Numbered from the stretch's first letter, positions 34,128 through 44,737 are shown. The stretch is 64,000 nucleotides of DNA from Cristatella mucedo (GCA_009760855.2 WPIO01000007.1:430001-494000), one strand, 5' to 3'. Notes: generated by a model from the sequence alone, not told the origin. Numbers and translations are program-made.

Positions 34128-35221
34128 AGGTTTAGCGTTCGTTCTGAAAACGATGGAAAGTCTTGCCAGTCAAACGTCGGCCCGTCCATTGAGCTTGGCA
34201 TCGCCTTTGCCAGAATTTCTTGCAAAAGGCTGGCAGGCATCTCCAAAAAATTTCTTTAAAGGTCCATCTTCACGCGTAGCACTCAGTGGTCAATAACTTG
34301 CTCCTAGTCAGCTTAACCGTGCTTCAAAATGTTGCATAGCGGCAGAAAAGCAGCTTTTACGGAATATGACGCTGAACGATTTGCCGCCACCAAAACGACG
34401 CAAGCACAGTAGCCTTCTGAAGCACGAGCAGTTTTCGATCGGTAAAGTGACCTTCAAAGTCGCAGTTGCCTATCCGCGATAGAGATGCAGCTACACTCTG
34501 ACGCTACACCCGGAGTGAAGTTGCTAACGTGGTGTGCGGCAGTCGCGTCCAGTCAGAACTAGGCTGCAAACACGGCGGTTTTCACGATACTTGTTTTCAC
34601 GATACTCGTCTAAGCCGATGCGAAGCGAATATTTCAGGCGACGCCTGAACCTTGTAGCAGCACCACTAGTGGCTTGTACGTGCCGCACTAGTACGTACGC
34701 ACATACGCCGACAGTTGCAGGAACACGGAAGCTACGAAGAGCGCTCATACCTTGCTTTAAAAAGTCCGTATTCGGGTCAAAGATAAGTCCATTTGATAGC
34801 AGCGGAGGTTTGCAGGCGTTAAACTGCGGCAATGACGTACGTCGACGCCTCCTTGGCCTAGGGCTAAAATAAGCTCAAATGCCAATGGAGTCCGGAATCG
34901 CAGCTGACTGCCTATCTCAGGGCGTCGGCTATTGTGCGGCTTCGGCCATAGAATATCGCATAGTCGGTTATAGCAGATGAAACGCAGACACCGCAAATCG
35001 TGTTTGTTAAGTCATAATCTGGCTGGTTCGGCTTGCGCCGTCGTCTCAGCCGCGACTATAGGATCGTCGTATCTCCGAGGCTCCGAAAACTGTAGTTCAT
35101 CTGCTCGTTGCTATTAAACGTAGGTTCCGCATGAGCTGGAAGCTATTGCCGGAAGAACAACATGTGTACCAAAATAAAAGATGAATGTCGAAGAGGTAAG
35201 TGGAAAGACGTGCATCCGACG
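34128..35221. other. No recognisable gene
   Basis: A tandem word (ACGATACTTGTTTTCACGATACTCGT, split at 34582 and 34600) and a block near 35011-35028 that is the reverse complement of the repeat C start (TCATAATCTGGCTGG). Overlapping frames at 34524-34872 are not convincing. Confidence 0.35.
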
Positions 35222-35385
35222 AGCCGTGGTGGCTCACTGGGTAAGGTGGTTGCTTTTCACGATCTCGGCCCCGAGGTCATGGGTTCGAACCCTGCGGTGG
35301 GCGATTCCTTATCGCCGCTGCAAGTGGTGGCGATAGCCGTAAAGGCTCTTCTGTCGCTATACAAAAGAGGCTGCTGAATCAGCGC
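35222..35385 (+). mobile_element. SINE-2, full-length copy with intact Pol III boxes
   Basis: The tRNA-like head (GCCGTGGTGGCTCACTGGGT) has an A box TGGCTCACTGGG at 35230-35241 and a perfect B box GGTTCGAACCC at 35282-35292. The non-tRNA tail GCCGCTGCAAGTGGTGGCGA ends with GGCTCTTCTGTCGCTATACA. The head resembles a tRNA but the cloverleaf is not complete, so this is a SINE, not a tRNA gene. The best reference copy of the family here. Confidence 0.93.
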
Positions 35386-35419
35386 AGTATTGTAATATTT
35401 CGTTCGAGCGCCGCTGCGA

Positions 35420-35972
35420 GCTCGCACCAGACTGCTGTCGGGATGCTGGAGCCCCGCTCAAAAGAGTGTCACGCCGAAGATGGCGGCTGAGCTCCCACTC
35501 TTAGGCCACTCGCAGCCGCAGTGCGTGCGTCCGCTATCGCCACCGCCACCGCTGCGGCTATGGCCGCTTCCGCCGCTAGTGCCGGAGCTGCAGAGTGGCT
35601 CCGAGGCTCCGCCGGCGGCGCTGCGAGCAGCGAGCTGGCTACTGGCGGCGACGGATTGAAGGCGTGGACGCGCGTCCGAGTGGTGAGACGTCGCTAGCCC
35701 AAACGCTGGACTCGCGGATGCAGAAGCGGAGGTGAGCGACGGGGTGGGCGTGGCGGGGCGGGCGCGCTGGGGGGGGGGGGCGAGAGAGTGCGCTGCAGCT
35801 CGGCACTGACTCTTAGGCGACCGAACAGCTCTCGCCAGTTGCGCGCTTAACGAGCGTCAGTCGGCGCTGCGCTCTCGCTAATTTGCCCCGCCATTCCTTG
35901 CCCATCTGGAAAGGAAAACTAGCATTTCGCGGGCGCTCATTATCAATTCAGTTCATATCAATTGCTGAAGGG

Positions 35973-36017
<45 letters not shown>

Positions 36018-36480
36018 CCCTCGCCTGGCTCCCCGCCCTCACTCGCAGCCCGCGGCGATCGGCGGCCCTGTGCTGCTAGCGCAGCACAGGACCGGCCCGC
36101 ATCGCCCGCTAGGTGGCGGGCCCTCGGCAGTTGGCGGCGGCAGCGGTGGCGGCGGCTGCGGCTGCTGCGGTCGCCGCTCGCATGAATGCATGCGGCGAGG
36201 CTGTGGCGGCGCGAGGCTGCTTCGCGCCGGCTGCCCGTGTGCTGCCGGTCAGACAGCCATCTTTCTTGTATAGGCCAGAAGGCCGGCCGCAGCGACGGAG
36301 TGGCCGGACGCAGCGGCTGGCCTTCTGGCCTTTCCCAAGAAACCGCTCCGGTGGAGCGCCGTCTGGAGCGAGCCATTCGACGAGAGTATTTGCCAAAGCG
36401 TTCTGCGGCGGCATCTTGAACTTCAGCCTGTCATGGCAATTTCAGAGCACGCAGCGGGCGCAAGTCCTTGCACGTGAGCT
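35420..36480. promoter_or_regulatory. CpG-dense block, possible promoter
   Basis: GC-rich and visibly rich in CG dinucleotides, in contrast to the surrounding AT-rich repeats. AAGATGGCGGC at 35476-35486 is the classic YY1-type word often found at animal transcription starts. The ATG inside it opens only a short frame, to about 35658. Short (GA)n at 35985-36014 and CGG/GGC runs near 36130-36170 lie within. A first exon or 5' UTR is possible; none can be proved. Confidence 0.45.
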
Positions 36481-37210
36481 CGACGGCTGCTGGTGAAGCC
36501 TCGCGCCTCGTTGCAGGGCTCGCGTGGGTGCGGCGCCTCTCAAGAATCGCGTACCGCCGTTCAGCTAGGTGCTCGTTCTGTGTGCGTGATGTGGTCGTAC
36601 CTATTCGGGATGGGCGCCGTTTCACAATTTGCTATACCACTTGCTAAATTAGAGCCGCAGCTCTGCTGGGCCAGTTCTGTTCAATAAAGCGCTGCTCCTA
36701 AACCCGCCGATGTTCAGAACTTCTCAAAAGCCACCCTAGTTCGGCGCACCACGCTTTCGGAAGGTATCCAGCTCGAGCTGCTACTGGCAGGAGAACGGAT
36801 GGATGGATGGGAGATCGAACTCTATTATAGCGATCGCTCTGCGTAACGCAACGCCTCTTTGGCAGACAGCCGCCCTCTCATTCCGCCACCCTTTCGTGCG
36901 GCGCTCATCCGAGAGCGTCCGCCTGGCGCTCGCTGCTTTTCCAGTATAGAGCCTAGCCTAAACTGTAAACTAAAACTAACCAGTATAAAGCCTAAACTGG
37001 CCCAAAGGCGCTCCGATCGCATTACAGACGAACGCCCGCCGGCGATCGACGGCAATCGACGGCGATCGAGCCGGACGCCAGAGAACGACGCCGGCCGCGA
37101 GTGCGCTCGGTGGCTGAATATTCCAAGTTTAGTAGGAGGCTCGACGGCCTAGAACCAGCACACTGCCAACCGACACTCAACCGACTGCGTCGCGATACCG
37201 CGGCCTCTCG

Positions 37211-37389
37211 TTGGAACAAGCTGCCCGGCGCCGCCAGCGGGCGGCGCAGGGATCCTGGCGCTCGGCCTGCGAGATATCTTCGTACAGCCTTCGGCCGGCG
37301 GACGACTGCGACGACGACCAAACGCGATGGCGTCGCCAAGCCTTCGGGCAGAGGGCGCGCGAAAGTGCCTCTGTGTGCCATCCTCAGTA

Positions 37390-37430
<41 letters not shown>

Positions 37431-38185
37431 TGCAAATTTTACGGCGACGCCAGCAGGGAGGCTTCTCTTATCCTAGACCGATTTTTTCTTCGCGTGCCAT
37501 CGAATATCCGTGGCTCCAGCTGACGTACGTAAGACCGCAGTCGTCATCCTACCGTATGTGTATGTCTTATAGCCTCTGCAACGGTAGGCGGACGAGCAGG
37601 CGGTTTGTGGACAGGGGCTACGAGGGTTTGACATGCCTTTGCGTATGCCGACGTTTTATTAGGAAACTAAGCACGCGGGACCCGCCCTCGACTTTCTCCC
37701 GAGCGTCTACAGATAGAATGCATCGTATTGAACCTAGATTGACATTTTTATCGGTGTTTAAAGTTTTCATTGCCTGTTTCACATCGTCTCCGACGCCGGC
37801 ATTTCGCCGAATCCTGATCGAGCTGAGGCCGTCCGAGCTTTGCCCCAAGCTTGGGACAGACCCGAAATCCGTTCGACAGCTCCGCCGCTTCCCGGGGCGC
37901 GAACTGCAATCGGCATCTCGACTGCTTTGGAGATGTGGACTCCACCCGATTTACGCCGCTTTCAGGCAAGCGCTCAAACGTCCTCCTGTGGACAGTAGTC
38001 ATGTCACAAGCCTTCAAGGCCATCGAGGTACGCCTCGCGGGAACCTCTCTCCTCGTCAGCTCGCTCGATCCATGCACACACGGCTCTTACGGTCGAGGCG
38101 TCTGAGCACTGCTTTGGGAGCCGTTTCGCAGCAGCTGCATGAAAGCCGGCGAAAGTCTCTGGCGATTAGGGCTCTCGAATGCTGA
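37211..38185 (+). CDS. Long open frame of doubtful coding status
   Basis: About 324 codons are open on the plus strand, the longest non-repeat frame in the window. It begins without an ATG (first codon TTG; the first in-frame ATG is near codon 116) and crosses the CGG repeat as a poly-Arg run. The composition (Arg, Ser, Leu) is what GC-rich DNA gives by chance. An opposite-strand frame overlaps it. No domain is recognised; I regard it as probably non-coding but worth testing. Confidence 0.15.
37391..37430. repeat. (CGG)13 trinucleotide repeat
   Basis: Thirteen uninterrupted CGG units within a GC-rich stretch. Depending on the frame they would encode poly-Arg, poly-Gly or poly-Ala. Confidence 0.96.
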
Positions 38186-38649
38186 TAGGGCCACGAAAGT
38201 GAGAACACGGTTGCTAGCCGCCGCCGAACGCGTTTATTGCTGGCTCGAGGCCTGCTCGGGAAACGCCCAGTGCTGTGGCCCTCCCACTGCTGGGAGTGAG
38301 AGGAGGAAAATCCCCCTGCCTCATGCTGGAAGTTGATGAGGTGCTGTCGGCCGAGCTCGATGCGCTGAAGCTGCAGCCGTACTTGTTGGGATTCTTGGTC
38401 ACGCGCTCATTTCTTCCACATTCTTCGGTGGTAGATGATGGTTATTGCTCGGTGGCTCCGTGGTATTTCTCAACCGAGTGACGTCAATTATCTCTATGAG
38501 CTTGCACTGCTGCTATGGGGATTGAGATACATATGTCACTGGTTATGCCCGCGGAATGCGACTACACTGTCCTGGATTGTGTATGACGTGTTGTCATAGG
38601 CTGCCGCGACGATGCTTTTTCAAAGCTGCTCATCAGATGGCAACCTTCT

Positions 38650-39345
38650 GTAGTGGATCGCTGGGCCTAGGCTGAGTGGGTCCAAATCTCGTGCTCTGGA
38701 GTCGCCGTGCATATTTTAGACAATGGTCCGGCATCTAGCTCTCGTGGTTGCTGCGATTGACACATGATCACTGCCAGAAGTAGGAGATACGAGATAGCCG
38801 TTGAGCATGTCAGCCTACCATATATAATTCGGGTTGGACTGCACTGTGAGCCATACACTGTGAACCATACACTGTGAACCATACACTGTAAACCATACAC
38901 TGAATCTCCAGCGTGGCCAGGAACTGATCCGAATCGTCTTAGCCAGCCTTGTGCATCATTCGTTCAACTATCTTCACCGCTGACACGGCCTTCCTCTTTA
39001 ATTAAGAAAAGAATGGCGATGCTGTGACGTGCCTTATATTCCAGACCTAAGGGAATTGTCAGAATACTGACGATATGAACATATGTCTGTTATCGGGGAC
39101 CAACTGTACTGGTATGCCAAACAAGGGTAAAATGAGCCTTCAGATGCACACTGACGCACGCCGATGCGGTTTTTCAAGCCTGCTGACATCAACAAACCTA
39201 GTGAAGTACTCGACAGAGGTCAGACACGGCCGACCTTCGAAATCGAAGATGTCCAAGGATATCTTTTTCCACGGCCTACCCGCCGTCGTCATGTGGCTAG
39301 AAGCTGTCGTTTGGCTGCGTGAGGCTTATAGTTAGGCGAGAAACC
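38650..39345 (-). pseudogene. Ty3/gypsy-type integrase relic
   Basis: On the minus strand about 39255-39160 reads RPWKKISLDIFDFEGRPCL and then EYFTRFVDVSRLEKP, the integrase core start with its first Asp. About 39120-39070 reads GIPVQLVPDNRHMFISSVF, equivalent to the usual GIP…SDNG block with the second Asp. Further on, VERMMHKAG…DDSDQFLATLE and SPTRIIYGRLTC correspond to the segment after the catalytic Glu and to the SPxxLxxGRxLR end. Stops and shifts are frequent. A 14-bp tandem repeat (38849-38904) has expanded inside it. Confidence 0.85.
38849..38904. repeat. 14-bp tandem repeat, 4 copies
   Basis: ACTGTGAACCATAC repeated four times (variants ACTGTGAGCCATAC and ACTGTAAACCATAC), inside the integrase relic. 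Confidence 0.95.
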
Positions 39346-40300
39346 CAACTCTAAGCTGGTTGCTTGACCAAGATCACCATGCCGGGCCCGGCTACATAGT
39401 CTTTCAGGCCCGTCTTATAATGCTAGCTTAGCTGGTGTGATTAGAATGAATATTAGAATGAAGGCGTGTCAGCCTCATATCCAGCATTCCGGATGGGCTC
39501 GCTGCGTCCGGTGCTCACCATCCAGTAAAAAGCCATCTTTGAGGCTCAGGACATCCCATGCTTCAAGATAATGGCAAATATCCGGCGTTAATACCCCAGG
39601 TGATGGAAACCATTTGTTGTAGACTGCAGTATGACCGAGCACCTGTCTCGGCTGGTGGCCTCTTGCTATTTCTACGATGTCACTGGCATCAGCCACGGAT
39701 AGAACATCTATAATTAGCACAGTGAGCATGCCCAAGCATGGCTGCCAACAGGGCACGATCGGCTATGCACATCTGCAATGGTCTGTGGCTCACCTGGCCG
39801 CATCCATCACACCCTCACCTGGCTGCATCCATCGCATACTCACCTGGCCTCATCCATAGCAGCCTCACCTGGCCGCACTATCGCAGTATCATGTCGTACA
39901 TAAGTACATTTCTACAAAGGTGCAGGATCAGGGCCTGCTGTATCTATGGTGGGTGGCTTACAGGAAATGCGTAATGCGTTGGTCAACGGAGAATGGTCGC
40001 CGTGATTGATCTCTACTGAAGGCGTACTGATCGGTGAAGAGCTCCAAACCGCAGACAACTGTCAATAGCTTTGCTTCTATTTATGCCCAGTTCTGTTCCA
40101 CTGACGCGAGCGCTCGTGACGCATACTCAACTGGTCTGCCGTCTCGTGCAAGACAAGCACCAACCCTCGGCTGGCTATTGTTGGCGATACATCTTTAATA
40201 GGCAAAAACAAGCTAGCCGTTGCACCATTTCACTGAGCGGCCGAACGGCTGCAGCATGCTTGACCGCTACTTACCTGGCGCTGCATAGTTCAATACATCT
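39346..40300 (-). pseudogene. Ty3/gypsy-type RNase H end and integrase zinc-binding region, relic
   Basis: Minus strand, 39756 down to 39475, reads VADASDIVEIARG…QP, then LTPDICHYLEAWDVLSLKDG and FLLDGEHR, matching the connector after RNase H (ADxLSR … LSVEDGxLLxGxR). ADVH/CIADRALLAA near 39760-39780 corresponds to YIADTLSRA, and a VRPGE motif lies in the 25-bp tandem repeat at 39789-39885. The HHCC zinc-binding residues between about 39475 and 39350 are eroded. No functional protein. Confidence 0.7.
39789..39885. repeat. 25-bp tandem repeat, about 3.5 copies
   Basis: CTCACCTGGCCGCATCCAT… recurs with starts at 39789, 39814, 39839 and 39864, period exactly 25. It lies where the minus-strand RNase H should encode its YRPGK-like motif. 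Confidence 0.93.
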
Positions 40301-40985
40301 CTTCAGGCAGCGCTTCCATTGCTGCCAGGTTTAGATAGTGGTCTTGCATCGCTTCCTCCTGGGCGTATCGAATCTTCCCAAGACCAAGTTGTCGCTCAAC
40401 GAACGCACATTTTAAAGACCTCGTTGATAACCACCAAACCGGATGGTTTGCATGTCGAGCAAAATATCGCCGCGTTTGTGATCGTTGTAGTCAGTTTGCT
40501 CGACTCGCCGTCAAATCGTTCTTACAAGACTGCATTTTTGACGTCGACCGTACTGAATATCATTTCACTAGCGAGTTTGGTAGAAATATCGTCCAACGTT
40601 GGTAGTTGGGAATGCTCTCGTTGGACTACCTAATTTAGCGATTTCGGATCAATTCAGAATCGCTGTTTATCAATGGTCTTTTGCACGACGGCAATCTGGC
40701 ACACGCACTCTGACGCCTTCTCAGTGGGTATTGGAATGCATCTCGGACCAACATCTGCAGTTCTTTCTAGATCACATGCTGTTAGAGGATGAGTATTCGC
40801 CGGCAGTGTAGCACTCTGGGACGTTCTGCAGGATCGGCCAACAATCTGGCTGTACCCAGGTCACCGAAATCTTTGACCTCCGGCGATCTCTAGTTGCACA
40901 ATGAAAAGGTCGGATTGCATTTTCATCAGCCCCATGGCTTGAAAAGCTCTCGCCACAAGCTTTAATGTAGCTCGTCCAACACATC
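40301..40985 (-). pseudogene. Ty3/gypsy-type reverse transcriptase relic
   Basis: Minus strand: CVCQIAVVQKTIDKQRF, then IDPKSLN and VQREHSQLPTLDDISTKLA, followed by FSTVDVKNAV at about 40562-40532, the RT motif A with its catalytic Asp. ESSKLTT follows and, further on, AQEEAMQDHYLNLAAMEAL. This order (LRVCIDPKxLN, xLPTxxDI, FSxxDxKxG, ESSxLTTF, EHDxxL) is characteristic of Ty3/gypsy RT. At least three in-frame stops and several shifts. The YxDD region is not readable. Confidence 0.87.
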
Positions 40986-41270
40986 GATTTAAAGAACGAC
41001 CATCGTATTACCTACCTTAAGTTTCGTCGCCGTAAGTTCGACTGCACCGATTGAAACTAGAAGCCGTCGTCCCATGAAGTCGGGCTTTGTGCGGTATCCG
41101 CGATCGGACGTTTGTGCACATGCAACTGAATTGTTTATCGTACTGACGTAAGCTCTACGCTGAAAACTCCCAGGCCCCCCCCCCGCACCATTTTCGATCC
41201 GGGTAACTTTGTAATGCATCGTTTTCATGCGGCGCGGCGTGCAGTTCGCTTCGAGGCTCACCGGAGCTTT
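40986..41270 (-). pseudogene. Possible protease-side part of the gypsy-type pol
   Basis: An open minus frame (40989-41261) lies immediately 5' of the RT relic and could be the end of the protease or linker. No D-T/S-G motif is visible. Assigned only from position. A 9-C run at about 41176 lies in it. Confidence 0.3.
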
Positions 41271-41839
41271 GCCCGACTCGCTGCCGTCGGCCTCCTCATC
41301 GCAGGTGGACTGCTCCTGTAGCTCTAGTGCAGCCAGGCCTTGGCAAGCGTGAAGAACAGCAGCAACGCGAGCGGCCGCTGGTCCAGCTATATCCGCAGAG
41401 CCGGAGCGGGAGCCAGCTAAACACTAAGCTTATTATCGGAAGCGCCCGATCCCGAGGCCCTCGAATCGCGGGAAGTTACACGGCAACAGGAGAGGCCTGC
41501 AGATCTGTCGACTGCGACCGAATGCCGCAATTCAGCACTTGACCAAGAGCTGCTGGCCGCCAACGAAGCTTTGCACCACTTACGTTTCCTTATCAAGGGT
41601 AGACGATTCAGTCTCCGCAATCATCATAAACACTTGATATATGCCATTCGCTTGCCTTTCCCTTGTTTCTCACTTAGCCAGCCTAGATGCCTGTCATTCA
41701 TCGTCGAATTAAAGTCCGAATTACCTTACGGTAGCGGCTATCAAATGCCGCCGCTGACACGCTGCGATCAGGACCGGATAGTGCTCTAAATGTCGTGCAC
41801 CTGGAAGGTGCTAGCATGTTAAAGCGATAATGATATAGT
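41271..41839. other. No recognisable gene; possible gag side of the retroelement
   Basis: Would be upstream of pol on the minus strand. No zinc knuckle, primer binding site or LTR pair could be seen. Confidence 0.3.
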
Positions 41840-42115
41840 GTTTTATGTCGCCATTAATTAACGTCCTCTCTTTCTAGGCTCTTTACAACTTGCTGCAAGA
41901 GACTTACTACCCATTGTTACTGATCTGCACACCATCAAACACACCAAAGCAGGCTAGTATCATGCTTAGGCCAGCATGCTAATAAAACACGGGCACCAAT
42001 AGCCATCGGTTAATAAGACCTCTGGCTTGCAACGTGCTCTGAATCATAGACGGATAAGTAGGCAGCGTAGACGAGAACAAAGACAGACGAGTTCACCGGG
42101 GCGAAGAAACGATGA
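41840..42115 (-). repeat. Dispersed repeat D, copy 1
   Basis: CTCTCTTTCTAGGCTCTTTA resembles the reverse of the LINE-A tail. The downstream blocks (GCAACGTGCTCTGAATCATA, GAACAAAGACAGACGAGTTC, CACCGGGGCGA) recur in the same order at 53130-53230. Possibly a third LINE family with a related tail; strand inferred from the tail. Confidence 0.5.
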
Positions 42116-42130
42116 TAGGCAACAGGCACA

Positions 42131-42295
42131 CTGGCCGCCCTGGTTTGGCCCAGTGGTTAAAGTGCTCGCCTTCGACGCCTCGGGCGGCCAGGGTCATTGC
42201 ATTTTCCGGTCAAACTCACGGGCTCGAGCCCTGTGGCGTAACGTGAAGCGTCTGAATAGAGATTAAGTTCTCTCTGAGCATTATACACAATATTA
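42131..42295 (+). mobile_element. SINE-1, full-length copy
   Basis: Head TGGTTTGGCCCAGTGGTTAA with A box TGGCCCAGTGG at 42146-42156, and B-box-like GGCTCGAGCCC at 42221-42231. Then GTGAAGCGTCTGAATAGAGA, TTAAGTTCTCTCTGAGCATT and an AT tail leading into a (CA)n run. It contains an 18-20 base insertion after the A box (CGACGCCTCGGGCGGCCAGG). Confidence 0.92.
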
Positions 42296-42296
42296 T

Positions 42297-42367
<71 letters not shown>

Positions 42368-42377
42368 AACACACAAG
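42296..42377. repeat. (CA)n microsatellite at a SINE tail
   Basis: About 80 bases of CA with two AAAC interruptions, starting exactly at the SINE-1 3' end. Confidence 0.96.
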
Positions 42378-42380
42378 CGC

Positions 42381-42984
42381 AGAGCGACTGGACTGAAGGC
42401 TCCTCAAGAGGGTATTGTGTATCGCGAATTGTGTACCGCTTTGAGCGCTAGCAGTTTCGGCAGGTCCTGGATTCCAACCCGGATTCCAGCCTTTATCTTG
42501 GGTTAAACGTAACGTAACACACACACGCACACACATACACACATACACATAATCACACGCATACACATATATATATACCGTATTGACCCCAAATGCATCG
42601 TTCGTCGAGCCCTTCGATGGAGGCACTGGCCCGTTCACAACAGTGACTAAATTTCTCCACTGAGTTGGGTCCAGATACTTCGTCCACCCAGCTCCTAGCT
42701 TCCTTGCCCTGGGGAGCGGACTACCTTTTTCTGGTTTTTGAACTGTCCTTGGGGCCATCCTGCCTCCTACATTAGGCGGCCTTTGAGGCAACGCGTATTC
42801 GATGCAGTTCCTTGTCTATCATTCATTTCCGCACGCGCGTTCTAACTTTACGTTACGTTTAACCCAAGATAAAGGCTGGAATCCGAGTTGGAATCCAGGG
42901 CCTGCCGAAACTTCTAGCGCTCAAAGCGGTACACAATTCGCGATACACAATACCCTCTTGAAGAGCCTTCAGTCCAGTCGCTCT
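42381..42984. repeat. Inverted repeat: two 137-bp arms, 330-bp spacer
   Basis: Left arm 42381-42517 (starts AGAGCGACTGGACTGAAGGC) and right arm 42848-42984 (ends GCCTTCAGTCCAGTCGCTCT) are reverse complements with four mismatches and no gaps, about 97% identity. The spacer holds CA/TA repeats and a minus frame reading PPNVGGRMAPRTVQKPEKGS and AGWTKYLDPTQWRNLVTVV. No target-site duplication is visible just outside the arms. Either a fold-back/MITE-like element or two oppositely oriented copies of one repeat. Confidence 0.93.
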
Positions 42985-43590
42985 GGGCTTCGAGCAAGTC
43001 CACGTAAACATTGTGGGAAGGAGAGCTCCGTCCGGAGGTCTCGAAGTACCTCCTCACCTGCACGTACCATTTCATAAGATGACCGCAGAACATCTCCAAG
43101 GCCGACGTGTCTGCTGAGACCTACGCACATACCTTTTTGGGAAGCTGGGTTTCGTGCTGTGGTTTCGTCCTGCGGCTGTACTCTGGCGGCTTTCACCGCA
43201 AGCCGCGACGCAAAGGTTGGCTGTCCTGCGTGGACCGACCTTTCCGAGACTCCTTGGCTCCCAGTAAAACCAGACTATATCGCATCATTGTAATGAAAAT
43301 GGGTTGGTTTACAGGCAACTCTAGGCTGCCGCTGCTCCTCCTTCTCGTCACGAAGACAAAAGCATATACAGCTTCTTGCTATCTTGTTTGGTAAGCGGAG
43401 TGCGGTGAATATCAATTTCAACAGCTCCCAACTAGTAGTATTATACTCTAAGCTACGACTTTTGCGAATTCCTTGCCTCAGGCACCACCCTAGATTCAAA
43501 GCTTTAAGTCCCTTGCTGAATGAATTGCTGAAATCCACACTTGGATGGCAGAAAACTCTCTCAAATTGAATGACGATAGAGCCAAATAAA
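42985..43590. other. No recognisable gene
   Basis: Frames at 43107-43394 and 43275-43538 on opposite strands overlap; no motif. The 3' end grades into the LINE-A copy. Confidence 0.35.
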
Positions 43591-44597
43591 TAGATTTGGG
43601 CAAAACATGCGTGACTCAGAAATTGGTATGCTTGCTGTATCGTATTAGCTGTGTCAGAATCTCTCCTGTAGCATCTTCACGAAACCTAGGTGTCCTGCTC
43701 TAAAGTGACCTTGCACGAGACGACCATATTAGCTTCATGGTCAAATCTGCATGCTTTCTGCGACGCAGCGTTGCTAAAAATCGGGCCTGCTTAGACAAAG
43801 ATACCATATTCAGCTTGGTCGTCCATCTATTTGTGACATCCCATCTTGACTTCTGTAACTCTGGGTGTGTAATGTCTGCAAGTTAAATGCAACGACGACA
43901 GATCGCACTCTTTGGCGACACTGCTTACTGGCCTACCAGCATGTGCGATCAGGCGATTGCAGCTGGTGCAAAACTCTGCAGCTAGGCTTGTCTGTCGTGA
44001 GCGTCGCAGTTGCCACATTACTCCACTTCTCGCCGACCTGCACTGGTTACCAGTCAAGCAACGGATTGACTTCAAGGTTTTGTCGCTCACTTTTAGGTCT
44101 CTTCATTCTATGGCTCCAGCCTATCTTTCAGATATACTACCCCATCAGGCAAAGCATCGTACCACTCGCTTTTCGGAATCCAACAGTCTAGAAATACCTC
44201 GTACAAACCTCAAATCCTTTGGAGACCGTGCATTTAGCTCGTATGCTCCCACAGCCTGGAACTCCCTCCCGACCTGCATCAGAACATCCCCTGACCTGAC
44301 CACATTTAAAAGAAACTTACAAACATACCTATTTAGGACAGCATTTAGTGGGTCCTTGTGATTCGTCCTCGATGTGCTTATGCGTGCTGACACTGTTCAT
44401 GCTGCCACTAACCACATTTGCATGCCGACCCAGTGCATGTAACCCCTAACCATGTTATTCATTTTGTTTGTTTTTCAAGCATGATTTTACTTACTATTCT
44501 ATTGCGTATCACTTTGCAGCAAATGTAAAGCGCCTAGAAAAAGATTAAGTTCTCTGAGGGCGCTTTATCAAGTGCAATATTATTATTATTATTATTA
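43591..44597 (+). mobile_element. LINE-A, about 1 kb copy with open C-terminus
   Basis: Starts in the palm/thumb (NLGVLL-like, SFMVKSACFLRRSVAKNRAC, VTSHLDFCNS). A roughly 50-base insertion at 43867-43920 breaks the ORF. From 43912 the last 149 codons are open through VQNSAARLVCRERRSCHITP, LHWLPVKQRIDFKVLSLTF, NLKSFGDRAFSSYA and the FSGSL stop. Complete 3' UTR, stem tail and (TTA)n at 44578-44597. The best-preserved LINE-A C-terminus here. Confidence 0.95.
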
Positions 44598-44737
44598 TAC
44601 CGCTTTGATATGTCATGGCCGAAAAGCATCGCGAAGCTAGCTGCAGCTGATAGCAGTCTCTACCTATCGCGTACATCTTGCTCACAGCTGCGATCCTGCT
44701 GTGATTCCTTGACTTTTTGAAGGTCTTCCAGCCTAAG

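Noticed and set aside
35222-35300. A true tRNA gene
   Set aside because: It has A and B boxes but lacks a complete cloverleaf, is followed by a SINE body and occurs in several dispersed copies.
37211-38185. Confident protein-coding gene of 324 codons
   Set aside because: No ATG near the start, a poly-Arg run from a CGG repeat, an overlapping antisense frame and no domain; kept only as a low-confidence entry.
42216-42791. 191-codon minus frame as one gene
   Set aside because: It joins SINE-1, a CA repeat and one arm of the inverted repeat; only the spacer part is possibly coding.
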